A stretch of 17,163 nt of DNA from positions 1 to 17,163 of the forward strand of contig JBKPRZ010000182.1 of assembly GCA_046734815.1 (NCBI GenBank), read 5' to 3'. The translations under genes and the position numbers were made by a program. The stretch's first letter is position 1; each line of letters begins with the position of its first letter. The DNA is from CAVYGB01 sp046734815. GTDB taxonomy: Bacteria; Myxococcota_A; Polyangia; Fen-1088. Of the stretch, positions 1 through 8,200 are shown piece by piece. The notes under the pieces are model-generated. The model was not told where the DNA came from, made no database searches, and saw only the letters and a program-made list of their open reading frames with translations.

Positions 1-1490
1 GGCTGAAGTTCGACGGCGGGCGCGGGGACCTCGGCGAAGGCGGCCTTCCAGTCGGCGAAGCGGCCGCCGGCGCGGGTGGCGGCCGCGACGGCACGGCCGG
101 CGGCGAACCCGCCCTGGGCCAGCCGGTATTCCACCCAGGCCCACTTGGGCGGGGTGGGGCGCAGCTCGACCCGCCCGGCCACCCGCGCCCGCAGCAGCGC
201 CAGCCGGGACTCGACCTCGCGCACGTCGGCGAACGGCTGGCGGTCCAGGGGCGTGTTGCGCTTGGAAACGAAGGGGGCGATCCCCAGCACCAGCCGGGGA
301 GCCACCTGGGCCAGCTCCAGGCTGAAGCGGGCCAGCTCCTCGATGTCGGCCTCGGTTTCACCGGGCAGGCCGACCATCATGTAAAGCTTCAACTGCACCA
401 GTTGATGGCGCCGGCACAGCTCGGCCGCGCGCAGCAGCTGCTTCTCGTTGGTCTTGCGCTCGATCTCGCCGCGCAGGCGCTCGGAGGCGCCGTCCGAGGC
501 GGTGGTGAGGGTGCGGTAGCCGCCGCGCTTGAGCAGCCCGACGATCTCGTCGTTCAGGCGGTCCGCGCGCAAGCTGGAGATGCCCACCTCGCGGCCGGCC
601 TCGACCAGCGCGCGCAGGATCACCGGCAGCTTGGGGTGGTCCGTGACGGCAGCGCCCACCAGCCCGACGCGGCGGGCGTCGGCGGGCACGCGGGCGAGCA
701 CGGTCTCGGGCGGCACCAGCCGCATGCCCCCGTTGGTCGACCGGCGCATCACGCAGTAAGTGCAGCCGCGGTGACAGCCCCGTTCCGGCTCGATCAGGAA
801 CATGTTCGACAGCTCGGTGTGGGGCGTGCGCACCTGCGAGTAGGCGGGCAGCAGGGCATTGTCGGCGGCGGCGATGGCCGGCGGCAGCTCGCCGTGCACG
901 CTGGGAACGTAGAAGCCGTGGTGACGGGCCAGCTCGGCCAGCAGCGCGCGGCGGTCGTCGTGCCCGGCCAGCGACTCCAGCAGCACCGGGATCAGCTCCT
1001 CGGCCTCGCCCATCACGATCACGTCCGCGTACGGTCCGGCGGGGACGGGGTTGGAGAAGGTGAGCGGTCCTCCCACCACCACCAGCGGGTGGCGGCGGGT
1101 CGATTCGGCCCGCTCGCTGGCGAACGCGGGGATGCCGGCCAGGTCCAGGCAGTCGACCAGCCCGGCCAGCTCCAGCTCGTAGGCGACGGAGAAGGCGAGC
1201 ACCGGGAAATCTGCCACCGGCCGCCCCGACTCGTAGGTGGCCAGCCCCTCGCGCCGGCGGCGGGCCGCGGGCACGTCGTCGGGCAGGAAGGCGCGCTCGG
1301 CCGAATGCCCGGGCAGCTGGTTGATCTGTCGGTAGACGGTCTGGAAACCCAGCGAAGACATTCCGACCGTGTAGGGACTCGGATACACCAGCGCCACCGG
1401 CAGCGCCGACTGCTTGTGGATGGTCCCGACCTCGTCGCGCAGCCGTTGTGCGCGGATCTCCCGAAACGAGGTGTTGCTACCGGTGGCCAT
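1..1490 (-). CDS. Radical SAM protein with B12-binding-like N-terminal domain (3' end outside window)
   Basis: Reading the minus strand from ATG at 1488-1490 gives 496 residues with no stop before the window edge, so the C-terminus is missing. Residues 239-246 form the radical SAM [4Fe-4S] motif C-x3-C-x2-C (C239, C243, C246, context ERGCHRGCTYC). A conserved GLPGET lies at 374-379 and FVSKRNTPL near 407-415. Residues about 28-215 (VALVYPSPYTVGMSSLGFQ at the start, VVVGGPLTFSNP near 137-148, VIVMGEAEEL near 157-166) resemble the cobalamin-binding-like half of uncharacterised radical SAM/B12 proteins of the YgiQ/TIGR03960 type. The expected chemistry is reductive cleavage of S-adenosylmethionine; the substrate is unknown. 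No clear Shine-Dalgarno precedes the ATG and no other ATG fits. It is transcribed divergently from the TPR gene at 1733, with two related 16-bp dyads upstream. I am sure of the superfamily but not of the function. Confidence 0.88.
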   Translation of the reverse strand, partial: MATGSNTSFREIRAQRLRDEVGTIHKQSALPVALVYPSPYTVGMSSLGFQTVYRQINQLPGHSAERAFLPDDVPAARRRREGLATYESGRPVADFPVLAFSVAYELELAGLVDCLDLAGIPAFASERAESTRRHPLVVVGGPLTFSNPVPAGPYADVIVMGEAEELIPVLLESLAGHDDRRALLAELARHHGFYVPSVHGELPPAIAAADNALLPAYSQVRTPHTELSNMFLIEPERGCHRGCTYCVMRRSTNGGMRLVPPETVLARVPADARRVGLVGAAVTDHPKLPVILRALVEAGREVGISSLRADRLNDEIVGLLKRGGYRTLTTASDGASERLRGEIERKTNEKQLLRAAELCRRHQLVQLKLYMMVGLPGETEADIEELARFSLELAQVAPRLVLGIAPFVSKRNTPLDRQPFADVREVESRLALLRARVAGRVELRPTPPKWAWVEYRLAQGGFAAGRAVAAATRAGGRFADWKAAFAEVPAPAVELQ

Positions 1491-1508
1491 GAATAAAAGG
1501 GGTTCGCG

Positions 1509-1524
1509 CGCCGGTCTACCGGCG
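1509..1524. promoter_or_regulatory. 16-bp dyad upstream of the radical SAM gene (possible operator)
   Basis: The sequence CGCCGGTCTACCGGCG has perfect 7-bp inverted arms around a central CT, 18 bases upstream of the radical SAM start codon. A related 16-mer at 1544-1559 matches it at 13 of 16 positions. The position in the 5' leader or promoter region suggests an operator or an RNA hairpin. No regulator can be named from the sequence. Confidence 0.35.
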
Positions 1525-1543
1525 TGGGGGCTGAGTGTCCCCG

Positions 1544-1559
1544 CGACGGTCTGCCGACG
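1544..1559. promoter_or_regulatory. Second, imperfect copy of the 16-bp dyad
   Basis: CGACGGTCTGCCGACG repeats the 1509-1524 element (shared core CGNCGGTCTNCCGNCG) exactly 35 bp away. Its own arms are imperfect, with 5 of 7 pairs. The pair lies in the divergent intergenic region 1491-1732. A tandem protein-binding site is a reasonable guess, but chance similarity in GC-rich DNA cannot be excluded. Confidence 0.3.
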
Positions 1560-1623
1560 TGGAGGGTGAGTCTACGACGTGTGTGTGTGCGCCACCACCT
1601 GCGGCGCTGCCAATCGCAAAAAC

Positions 1624-1639
1624 CGGGGCGCAAACCCCG
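1624..1639. other. Small GC stem-loop in the divergent intergenic region
   Basis: CGGGG (1624-1628) pairs with CCCCG (1635-1639) around a 6-base loop. On the minus strand the stem is followed by a five-T run; on the plus strand TTTT follows at 1647-1650. It resembles a weak intrinsic terminator but lies just upstream of the promoter at 1649 and downstream of no gene on either strand. It could stop divergent antisense transcription or have no role. Confidence 0.2.
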
Positions 1640-1648
1640 TCGGGCCTT

Positions 1649-1678
1649 TTGACGGCACGCAACGATTCAAGGTACTAT
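1649..1678 (+). promoter_or_regulatory. Sigma-70-type promoter for the TPR gene
   Basis: TTGACG (1649-1654, 5 of 6 consensus bases) and TACTAT (1673-1678, 4 of 6) are separated by 18 bp. Transcription would start near 1685, giving a leader of roughly 47 bases to the ATG at 1733. It would also serve the lipoprotein gene that follows. Confidence 0.5.
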
Positions 1679-1732
1679 GAGCCGCTCGCGCTCTGTTCAG
1701 TGCTGTTCAAAGGGCCGAGTGGGAAGGCTTTC

Positions 1733-2617
1733 ATGACGTCACGGAACGCTCGGTGGTGCGGTCAGTTGGTGGTGCTGGCGGTGGTCCTGGCTGGTGCGGG
1801 GGCGGCGAGGGCCCAGGACGTCCCGCCGCAGAAGCTCACGGAGTCGCAGAAACGCGAGACCCGGGAGCACTACGACAAAGCGACCAAGCTGTACAACCTG
1901 GGCAAGTTCACCGATGCCATCGCCGAATATCAGGCCGCCTACCTGGTGTCCGCGGATCCGGTGATGCTGTTCAACATCGCCCAGTGCCACCGCAACAACA
2001 GCCAGCCGGAGGAGGCGATCCGGTTTTACAAGAACTACCTGCGCAACGCCCCCAATGCCGTCAACCGGGCCCAGGTGGAGAAGAACATCGCGGACATGGA
2101 GCGGCTGGTGGAAGAACGCAAGCAGCAATCGGCTGCTCCTCCGCCACCGAACAATCAGCCGCCGCCGCCTGACAACCAGACCGGCACCGGCACGACCCCG
2201 CCGCAAGTCACCCCGACCCCGCCCCCGCCCGGACCCGACGCGAACGTGCAGCAGAGCCTGCCGCCGCCGCCTCCTCCGCGCAGCCGCGTGTTCCCGCTGT
2301 CCCTGATGATCGGCGGCGGGGCGCTGGTGGTGACCTCGATGGCCTTCGCTGCCGTCGCCGGATCCAAGGCCAAGAAGGTCGAGGAGAAGGGCAAGGCCGG
2401 TGCCCGCTTCGACAACTCGCTCGAGCAGCTGCAGAGCAGCGGCAAGAAGGCCAGCGCGCTCGCCGTCCTCACCGGCCTGGTCGGGCTGGCCGCGGGCGCC
2501 ACCGGCGCTTACCTCTGGTTCCGGTTCGCTCCGGGACCCGCCGAGGCGGCGTCGGCCTCGCTGTTTCCTCTGGCCGGTCCGGGCCTGGCCGGGGCCGGGC
2601 TGCACGTCCAGTTCTGA
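1733..2617 (+). CDS. Exported TPR protein with proline-rich linker and two C-terminal membrane helices
   Basis: The protein has 294 residues. ATG at 1733 is preceded by GGAAGG with 5-base spacing and opens directly into a signal peptide (residues 1-27, hydrophobic core LVVLAVVLAGAGA, likely cleavage after ARA). Residues about 44-110 form two tetratricopeptide repeats (REHYDKATKLYNLGKFTDA, then VMLFNIAQCHRNN), a protein-protein interaction scaffold. Residues 135-182 are almost all Pro, Gln, Asn and Thr. Two hydrophobic segments follow at about 187-210 and 241-264, separated by a charged Lys-rich loop. This layout suggests an envelope protein with its TPR head outside the cytoplasm on a flexible stalk. 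The frame stays open upstream to 1535, but that extension lacks a ribosome binding site and would bury the signal peptide. The lipoprotein gene starts 24 bases after the stop, so co-transcription is likely. The binding partner is unknown. Confidence 0.85.
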   Translation: MTSRNARWCGQLVVLAVVLAGAGAARAQDVPPQKLTESQKRETREHYDKATKLYNLGKFTDAIAEYQAAYLVSADPVMLFNIAQCHRNNSQPEEAIRFYKNYLRNAPNAVNRAQVEKNIADMERLVEERKQQSAAPPPPNNQPPPPDNQTGTGTTPPQVTPTPPPPGPDANVQQSLPPPPPPRSRVFPLSLMIGGGALVVTSMAFAAVAGSKAKKVEEKGKAGARFDNSLEQLQSSGKKASALAVLTGLVGLAAGATGAYLWFRFAPGPAEAASASLFPLAGPGLAGAGLHVQF

Positions 2618-2641
2618 TTGCCTGACAGGGACCACCACACG

Positions 2642-3523
2642 ATGCGGACACCTGCTTGCACCAAAGTCTCCTCGATGCGCACCCTGCTGCTGCTGACCGC
2701 CCTGACGGCGGGGACCAGCTGTTACAACCCCAAGATCGAGGAAGGCGCCTTCCTGTGTGGATCGGGCGGCACCTGCCCGGACGGCTTTCACTGCGTGGAC
2801 ATGCGCTGCTTCAAGTCCGGCTCGCCGGGAGACGGCGGCGGCGCCGACACCGAACCGCGCACCTGCTCGACCCCCAGTGGGCCCACCGGCGCCTGTGATC
2901 CGGTCTGCCAGAGCGGCTGCCGCGCCGGCGAGCAGTGCTCGAACGACGCCACCGCGAACATGTGTCGCGCCACCACCACGCCGGCCCAGGTGCTGTACGG
3001 CACCTGCGACGCTGGCCAGGATACCTGCCGCCCCGGCCTGGTCTGTCTGGGCGAGTTCACCGACGAGTGCGGCGCCCACTGCTATCGGTTCTGCCGCGAG
3101 GACCAGGATTGCGGCGCGGGCTCGCGCTGCGTGGGCGAGGTGTCCGATGGCACCAAAACCCTGTACAAGACCTGCAGCCCGCGCGGGGGCAACTGCAACC
3201 CGACCGGGACCATGCCCACCTGCACCGATAGCCCCCCGCCGGACCGGACCTTCCCCAGGTTCGCCTGTTACATCGTTTCGCCCGATCACCCCGACGAATC
3301 GGTGTGCGAGTGCGCGGGCACCATCCAGGAAGGTCGGCCGTGCGAGCGCACCTACGAATGTGTGCCCGGCAATGAATGCGTGAAGGTGGGCACCGACGTG
3401 CGCTGCCGCCGGCTGTGCACACCCCCGGCGTCGCCGCTGCCGCCGGTCAGCTGCCCGGCGCTGCAGAACTGCCGGCCCTTCCTCGGCAGCGGCGGCAAGG
3501 TCGGGTACTGCGTCGGACCGTGA
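2642..3523 (+). CDS. Cysteine-rich putative lipoprotein
   Basis: ATG at 2642 gives 293 residues and has AGGGA ten bases upstream. A TTG at 2618 and an ATG at 2675 are alternatives; the latter would give a shorter, cleaner signal peptide but has no ribosome binding site. Residues 12-27 form a hydrophobic leader ending in TAGTSC, an imperfect lipobox with Cys27 as the probable lipidated residue. The rest contains 32 further cysteines in short CPDGFHC, CRAGEQC, CREDQDCG and CVPGNEC clusters, resembling the disulfide-rich secreted domains common in myxobacterial envelope proteins. The even number is compatible with full disulfide pairing. It has no recognisable catalytic motif. It follows the TPR gene by 24 bases, so the two may act together at the cell surface. 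Its stop codon abuts the stop of the convergent gene at 3524. Confidence 0.8.
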   Translation: MRTPACTKVSSMRTLLLLTALTAGTSCYNPKIEEGAFLCGSGGTCPDGFHCVDMRCFKSGSPGDGGGADTEPRTCSTPSGPTGACDPVCQSGCRAGEQCSNDATANMCRATTTPAQVLYGTCDAGQDTCRPGLVCLGEFTDECGAHCYRFCREDQDCGAGSRCVGEVSDGTKTLYKTCSPRGGNCNPTGTMPTCTDSPPPDRTFPRFACYIVSPDHPDESVCECAGTIQEGRPCERTYECVPGNECVKVGTDVRCRRLCTPPASPLPPVSCPALQNCRPFLGSGGKVGYCVGP

Positions 3524-4414
3524 TCAGCGGTAGTAGATGATTCCGACGATGGACGCGGCGTAAAGGAGCAGGTTCAGCAGGAACAGGCGGTCCTTGAGCA
3601 TCGAATCGGTCGGGCTCTCCTCGTCGCTCTTGCGATGAACGAGCCAGAGGAAACGAAAGATGCCGAAGGCGACGAACGGGACAGTCAAGATCAGGCTGCG
3701 GGTGTGAAACATCCGCAACGCATGGGGGGCCTGGGTGTAGGCGGCATAGGCCGCGGTGGTGAACACCGCCAGCACGTACAGCAGCACCTTGAGCACGGCC
3801 GGATCGTAGGCCTTGAGGGCGTCCCTCTGGCTGGCGCCCTTGTCGCCGGCCGTGCGCAGCTCGTGTGCGCGCTTGCCGAAGCCCAGCAGCGCCGACAGAA
3901 GGGTGGTGCAGGCGAGCAACCATCCGGAGATCGGCACCGGGATGGCGAAGGCCCCGCCCACCACGCGCAGCAGGAAGGACAGCGCCAGGCAGGCCACGTC
4001 CAGGAACGCCACCCGCTTGAGCCCGAAGGAATAGGCGACATTGAGCGCCAGGTAGGCGGCCTCGACGGCGGCGAAGGGGGGGCTGAGCCAGTAGCCCGCC
4101 CCCAGGGACACCGTGGCCAGCACCAGGGCCGCGACGCGGGCGGCGGGTATCGAGAGCGCACCGGACGCGATGGGGCGGAAACGCTTGAGTGGATGTACCC
4201 GATCCTTCTCGACATCGAGGATGTCATTGAGGAGATAGACCGAGCTCGCCAGGAGGCAGAAGCAGAGCACGGCGACGGCGGTACGTGTGAGCGCAATCGC
4301 ATCATCCATGCGCTGGGCGAACACGAGCGGTGCGCCCACGAAGAACAAGTTCTTCACCCACTGGTGGGGGCGAACGGCCCTCACGAGGGCGAAGGTGCGG
4401 CGGCCAGCTGTCAT
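3524..4414 (-). CDS. UbiA-family prenyltransferase, decaprenyl-phosphate phosphoribosyltransferase-like
   Basis: The 296-residue integral membrane protein opens with RPHQWVKN (15-22), typical of the decaprenyl-phosphate phosphoribosyltransferase (Rv3806c-like) branch. The Mg-diphosphate motif NDxxDxxxD is at N63, D64, D67 and D71, followed by HPLKRFRPIASG. A second motif, YSFGLKRVAFLD, occupies 128-139, and GFGKRAHEL lies at 178-186. Several hydrophobic helices follow. The family transfers phosphoribose from PRPP to a polyprenyl phosphate, giving a lipid-linked pentose donor for cell-envelope glycans; the exact substrate here is inferred. ATG at 4414 is chosen because GAGGA lies 5 bases upstream (complement of 4420-4424). 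A TTG at 4465 would add 17 residues without a good ribosome binding site. No dprE1/dprE2-like epimerase genes are adjacent. It is divergent from the sigma factor and convergent with the lipoprotein gene. Confidence 0.88.
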   Translation of the reverse strand: MTAGRRTFALVRAVRPHQWVKNLFFVGAPLVFAQRMDDAIALTRTAVAVLCFCLLASSVYLLNDILDVEKDRVHPLKRFRPIASGALSIPAARVAALVLATVSLGAGYWLSPPFAAVEAAYLALNVAYSFGLKRVAFLDVACLALSFLLRVVGGAFAIPVPISGWLLACTTLLSALLGFGKRAHELRTAGDKGASQRDALKAYDPAVLKVLLYVLAVFTTAAYAAYTQAPHALRMFHTRSLILTVPFVAFGIFRFLWLVHRKSDEESPTDSMLKDRLFLLNLLLYAASIVGIIYYR

Positions 4415-4528
4415 CAACGTCCTCGAAACTCGGTCGGCAAGGCGGATTACCAGATCCCGGGGCAAAAGGGGATGAAAGTCGCGGCAGTGTACTCCATAAA
4501 CTCCTCAAACCCTGATAGGCTGAGGGGG

Positions 4529-5230
4529 ATGAACCCTGCTTCGCCGCCCGGGCCGGGGGCCCCCAGCGGGTCAGCCCCCCCGGGGTGGACGGGGCCCGGT
4601 GCGCCCGCGCTGGAGGGGGGTGATCAGCCGCCGCCGGCCAACCTGTCGGACGACCAGCTGGTCGAACGGGCGCGCGCCCGCGACCTGGCGGCGTTCGAGG
4701 AGCTGGTGGGGCGGCACGAGGAGCGGCTGTACCGGGTGGCCATGCGGCTTCTGCGCAACGAGAACGATGCGCGCGAGGTGCTGCAGGACGCGCTGCTCTC
4801 GGCCTGGCAGAACCTGGACGGCTTCGCCGGGCGGGCGCAGTTCGGCACCTGGATCTACCGGGTGACGGTCAACGGCGCGCTGATGTTGCTGCGCTCGCGG
4901 CGGCGGCGGCCGACCGTCTCGGTCGAGGACATGACCGCCGCCGATCTGGACGAGGCGGTGGACGAGAGCATGGCCTCGAGCGGCGGCGACTGGTCCAAGC
5001 GCCCCGACGAGCAGCTGCAGTCGGGCGAGCTGAAGGCGCACATCCAGGAGGCGCTGGATCGCCTGCCCGAGATCCTGCGCCTGGTGTTCCTGCTGAGGGA
5101 CGTGGAAGGTCTCTCGACCGAGGAGACCGCCGACATGCTGAACGTCACCGTTCCGACGGTCAAGACGCGGCTGCACCGGGCGCGCCTGGCCCTGCGCCAG
5201 TCGATCAACGACTACTTCGAGAGAAACTGA
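4529..5230 (+). CDS. ECF-type RNA polymerase sigma factor
   Basis: From ATG at 4529 the product is 233 residues. Sigma region 2 spans about 52-123, with DLAAFEELVGRHEERLYRVA, the core-binding stretch NENDAREVLQDALLSAW and the -10 recognition segment ending FGTWIYRVTVNGALMLLRSR. A variable linker covers 125-165. Region 4 spans about 172-223 with the helix-turn-helix LSTEETADMLNVTVPTVKTR and a following RLHRARLALR. This is the standard two-domain group IV arrangement. The first 37 residues are an unusual Pro/Gly/Ala-rich tail. GAGGGGG directly abuts the ATG, so the spacing is short; an in-frame ATG at 4472 would add 19 residues. No zinc-binding anti-sigma gene is adjacent. The large exported protein gene begins 48 bases downstream, making the cluster below a plausible target. 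Confidence 0.9.
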   Translation: MNPASPPGPGAPSGSAPPGWTGPGAPALEGGDQPPPANLSDDQLVERARARDLAAFEELVGRHEERLYRVAMRLLRNENDAREVLQDALLSAWQNLDGFAGRAQFGTWIYRVTVNGALMLLRSRRRRPTVSVEDMTAADLDEAVDESMASSGGDWSKRPDEQLQSGELKAHIQEALDRLPEILRLVFLLRDVEGLSTEETADMLNVTVPTVKTRLHRARLALRQSINDYFERN

Positions 5231-5257
5231 GCCGCGCCAGCCCGGGCCCAGGCCCTC

Positions 5258-5263
5258 TATACT
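5258..5263 (+). promoter_or_regulatory. Possible -10 element (TATACT) before the first transglutaminase gene
   Basis: TATACT matches the TATAAT consensus at 5 of 6 positions and stands out in very GC-rich sequence, 15 bases before the ATG at 5279. No recognisable -35 hexamer lies at the usual distance, so use of an activator or an alternative sigma factor would be needed. A start near 5270 would leave a leader under 10 bases. Read-through from the sigma factor gene is the alternative. Confidence 0.25.
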
Positions 5264-5278
5264 GAAGCCGGACCGGAC

Positions 5279-8200
5279 ATGGGCGCCGCCCACATCTCGC
5301 CGCCGACTCTACTCCTTGTCGGGCTGCTGCTCACGCCGGGGCCCGCGCCGGCCGCCGCCGACGGTGCGCCTGGACCTAGTGTCCACGAGCGCCTGCTGGC
5401 GCGCGAGCAGGCCTCGCTGCGACAGCGGCTGGGCCGGCCCGAGGCGATCGCCCCCCTGGCCGCGATCCTGGCGATGGAGGACGACCTGCCTCCCGGTCGC
5501 CTGGACGAGCTGCTGCGGGGGCTGGCCACGGAGAAGAAGCTGGATCCGCTGGTGGCCGCGCACGTCGAGTATCGGCTGGCGTTGCTGGAATCCCGGCGCG
5601 GGGAGGGCGAGGCGGCGGTCCGCCGCTACCGCGGCCTGGGTCTGATCTTCGACTACCAGATCGTGGGCCCCTTCGATGCCCAGGGCCGCGGCGCGGTCGA
5701 GCGCGCCTTCCCGCCCGAGGCGGTCGACGCCGGTCCGGCGCCGGATCGGCACTTTCCCGGCAAGGAACGGGAGGTCTCCTGGCGCGAGGTCTCGGACGTG
5801 CGGCGCGAAGGGGCGGTCGCGCTCGACGGCTTGCTCCGGCCCGACAGCGACGCCGTGGCCTACCTGCTGACCTACGTGCACAGCGACCGGCGGCGACCGG
5901 CGGTGCTGCGCCTGGGGAGCCCGGGGCCGCTCAAGGCCTGGGTGGGCGGTCGGGTGGTGCTGGAGAAGAACGTCGTGCGCGAGGCGCGCCTCGATCAGGA
6001 CGCGGCCGCGGTGATGCTGGAGGCGGGCGAGAACCCGGTGCTGATCAAGTCGGTCATCACCACGGGCGCCTGGCGGCTGTTCGCGCGATTCACCGACGAA
6101 GCAGGGCGGCCGCTGCCGGATCTGAAGATCACGGCCACCGGCAAGGGATACCTGCCGAAGATCGAGGGCGGCCGGCCGCTGGCCCGCCGCCCGCACGAAC
6201 TGGGCGCGATCTTGCGCCAGCGGGCCGAGGCCAGCCGTGGCAAGACCCGGGCGGGCGCCTGGCTGGACTACGGCCGTTATCTGGCCTTCTCCCGGGCCGC
6301 TGATCGGGACGTCAAGGAGCTCGAGCGCGCGCTGGACCAGGCGGTCGATTCCGGCGCCGGTCCGCCGGCGCTGCGACTGATCGGCGAGGTGGCCAGCGAG
6401 GAGGACGACCGGCGGCGGGCGCTGGAGCGAGCGGTGACCGAGAGCCAGGACCCGGGCGAGCGGGCGCTGGCCCAGGCCCAGCTGGGTGTGCTGGTGCGGG
6501 CCAGCCGGCGCGAGAGCGCGGCCTTCCTGCTGCTGCACGCGGCCCTGGCCAGCGATCCGAACTGCGTGCCGGCGGTGCTGGCGCTGGCCAGCGAGGAACA
6601 GGCGGCGGGGCTGCCGGCGAGCGCGCTGGCCCGGCTGGAGGCCCTGCCCGAGAGCCTGCGGGCCCTGCCGACGGTGCGCCTGACGCGTGCGCGGATCCTG
6701 GAGGCACTGGGGCGGCGCACCGACGCCGACGGCGAGAGCGCCGCCGTGTACCAGACCCGCCAGAGCGACGTGGAGCTGGGGCTGGAGGTCGCCCGGGCGG
6801 CGCGCCTGCGCGGCGACGCGCGGACGGCGCTGGAGCTGCACGGCAAGCTGGCCCAGCTGCGGCCCGACCTGAGCTTCATCTCCACGGAATGGGCCCGTCT
6901 GCTGGAGGGCAGTGGGGACTTGCCGGCGGCGCGTCGGGTGCTGGACCAGGCGCTGGCCCGCCTGCCGGACGAGCCGATCTTGCACGAGGAGCTGGGGCGC
7001 CTGCTGGTGCGCGCCGAGGACACCAGCGCCGGCATCGAGCACCTGCGCCAGGCGCTGGCGCTGCGGCCCCAGAACCCGGTCCTGCGCCGCTACCTGGCCC
7101 GCCTGGCCGCTGACGCGGGCGGCGCGGGCACCGGCGATCCGGCGGGGGACTGGGCGCGGCCGTGGATCGAGGACGGGCGGGCCATGGCCGCCGCGGCGCT
7201 GGGCGGAGCAGCCCCGGCCGCCGATCGCAAGCGAGATGGTGCCGGGGCGGTGGTGCTGCTGGACCAGCAGGTGGTGCGGGTTCATCCCAACGGATCGGCC
7301 GAGCGCTTCGCCCAGCGGGTGGTGCAGGTGCAGTCCGAGCAGGCGGCGCGCGAGCAGATGGAGTTCCAGGTCCGCTACACGCCCGGCACCCAGGAGGTGG
7401 AGATCCGGCGGGCGCAGATCTACCGGCGCGGGCCCACCGGCGAGATCGAGGTGCTGCAGGCCACCGGCCGCGACGACCGGGACCTATCCGAGCCCTGGTA
7501 CGGGCTGTATTACGACCTGCGCGCGGACGTGGTGGTGTTCGAGGGGCTCAAGTCCGGCGACGTGCTGGAGATCCAGTACACCCTGTCGGATGTGTCGTCG
7601 GAAAATGCCCTGCTCGGGTACTTCGGGGACATCGACTTCGTGTCCGAGACGGTGCCGCGGCGGCGCTGGCGCTACGTCCTGATCGGGCCGAGCGGGCGAC
7701 GCTTCTTCTTCAACCGGCCGAAGTTGCCGGGCCTGGAATACAAGGAGGAGCAGCGCGGACAGGAGATCCAGTACACCTTCGCCGCCCGCGACATCCCCCG
7801 GGTGGTGGCCGAGCCGGGGATGCCTGGCTGGGCGGAGATCTCGCCCTACCTGCACATCAGCACCTACGCGGGCTGGGAGGACATGGGGCGCTGGTACTGG
7901 CGGCTGGTGGAGGATCAGCTGGCCAGCGACCAGACGCTGGTGCGGGCGGCGGCGGCGGCGACCGCGGGGGCGACCAGCACCCTGGACAAGGTGCGGGCGG
8001 TCCATCGCTACGTCCTCGAGAACACCCGCTACGTGGCGCTGGAGTTCGGGATCCACGGCTACAAGCCCTACCGGGTCAGCCAGGTGCTGGCGCGGCGGTT
8101 CGGCGATTGCAAGGACAAGGCCTCGCTGCTGCTGGCGCTGCTGCGCGAGGTGGGGGTGGACAGCGAGCTGGTGCTGCTGCGGACGCGCCGGGGCGGTCGG

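Noticed and set aside
402..1496. A 364-codon plus-strand frame opposite the radical SAM gene
   Set aside because: The minus strand encodes an intact CxxxCxxC radical SAM protein; the plus frame is His/Gln/Gly-rich shadow sequence.
1579..1589. Short GT dinucleotide run (GTGTGTGTGTG)
   Set aside because: Only 11 bases long; too short to call a functional microsatellite without population data.
2133..2280. CCG-rich repetitive stretch that could look like a DNA repeat element
   Set aside because: It is the in-frame coding sequence of the proline-rich linker of the TPR protein.
1739..3289. A 516-codon minus-strand frame opposite the TPR and lipoprotein genes
   Set aside because: It spans two genes with signal peptides and ribosome binding sites on the other strand and shows only Arg/Gly/Ala-rich low complexity.
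3635..4528. Plus-strand extension of the sigma factor frame across the prenyltransferase gene
   Set aside because: It is antisense to clear membrane-enzyme motifs and resembles no sigma factor N-terminus.
4415..4528. Divergent promoters between the prenyltransferase and sigma factor genes
   Set aside because: CATAAA (4495-4500) and the complement of AGTGTA are weak -10-like hits, but no -35 partner at proper spacing was found on either strand.
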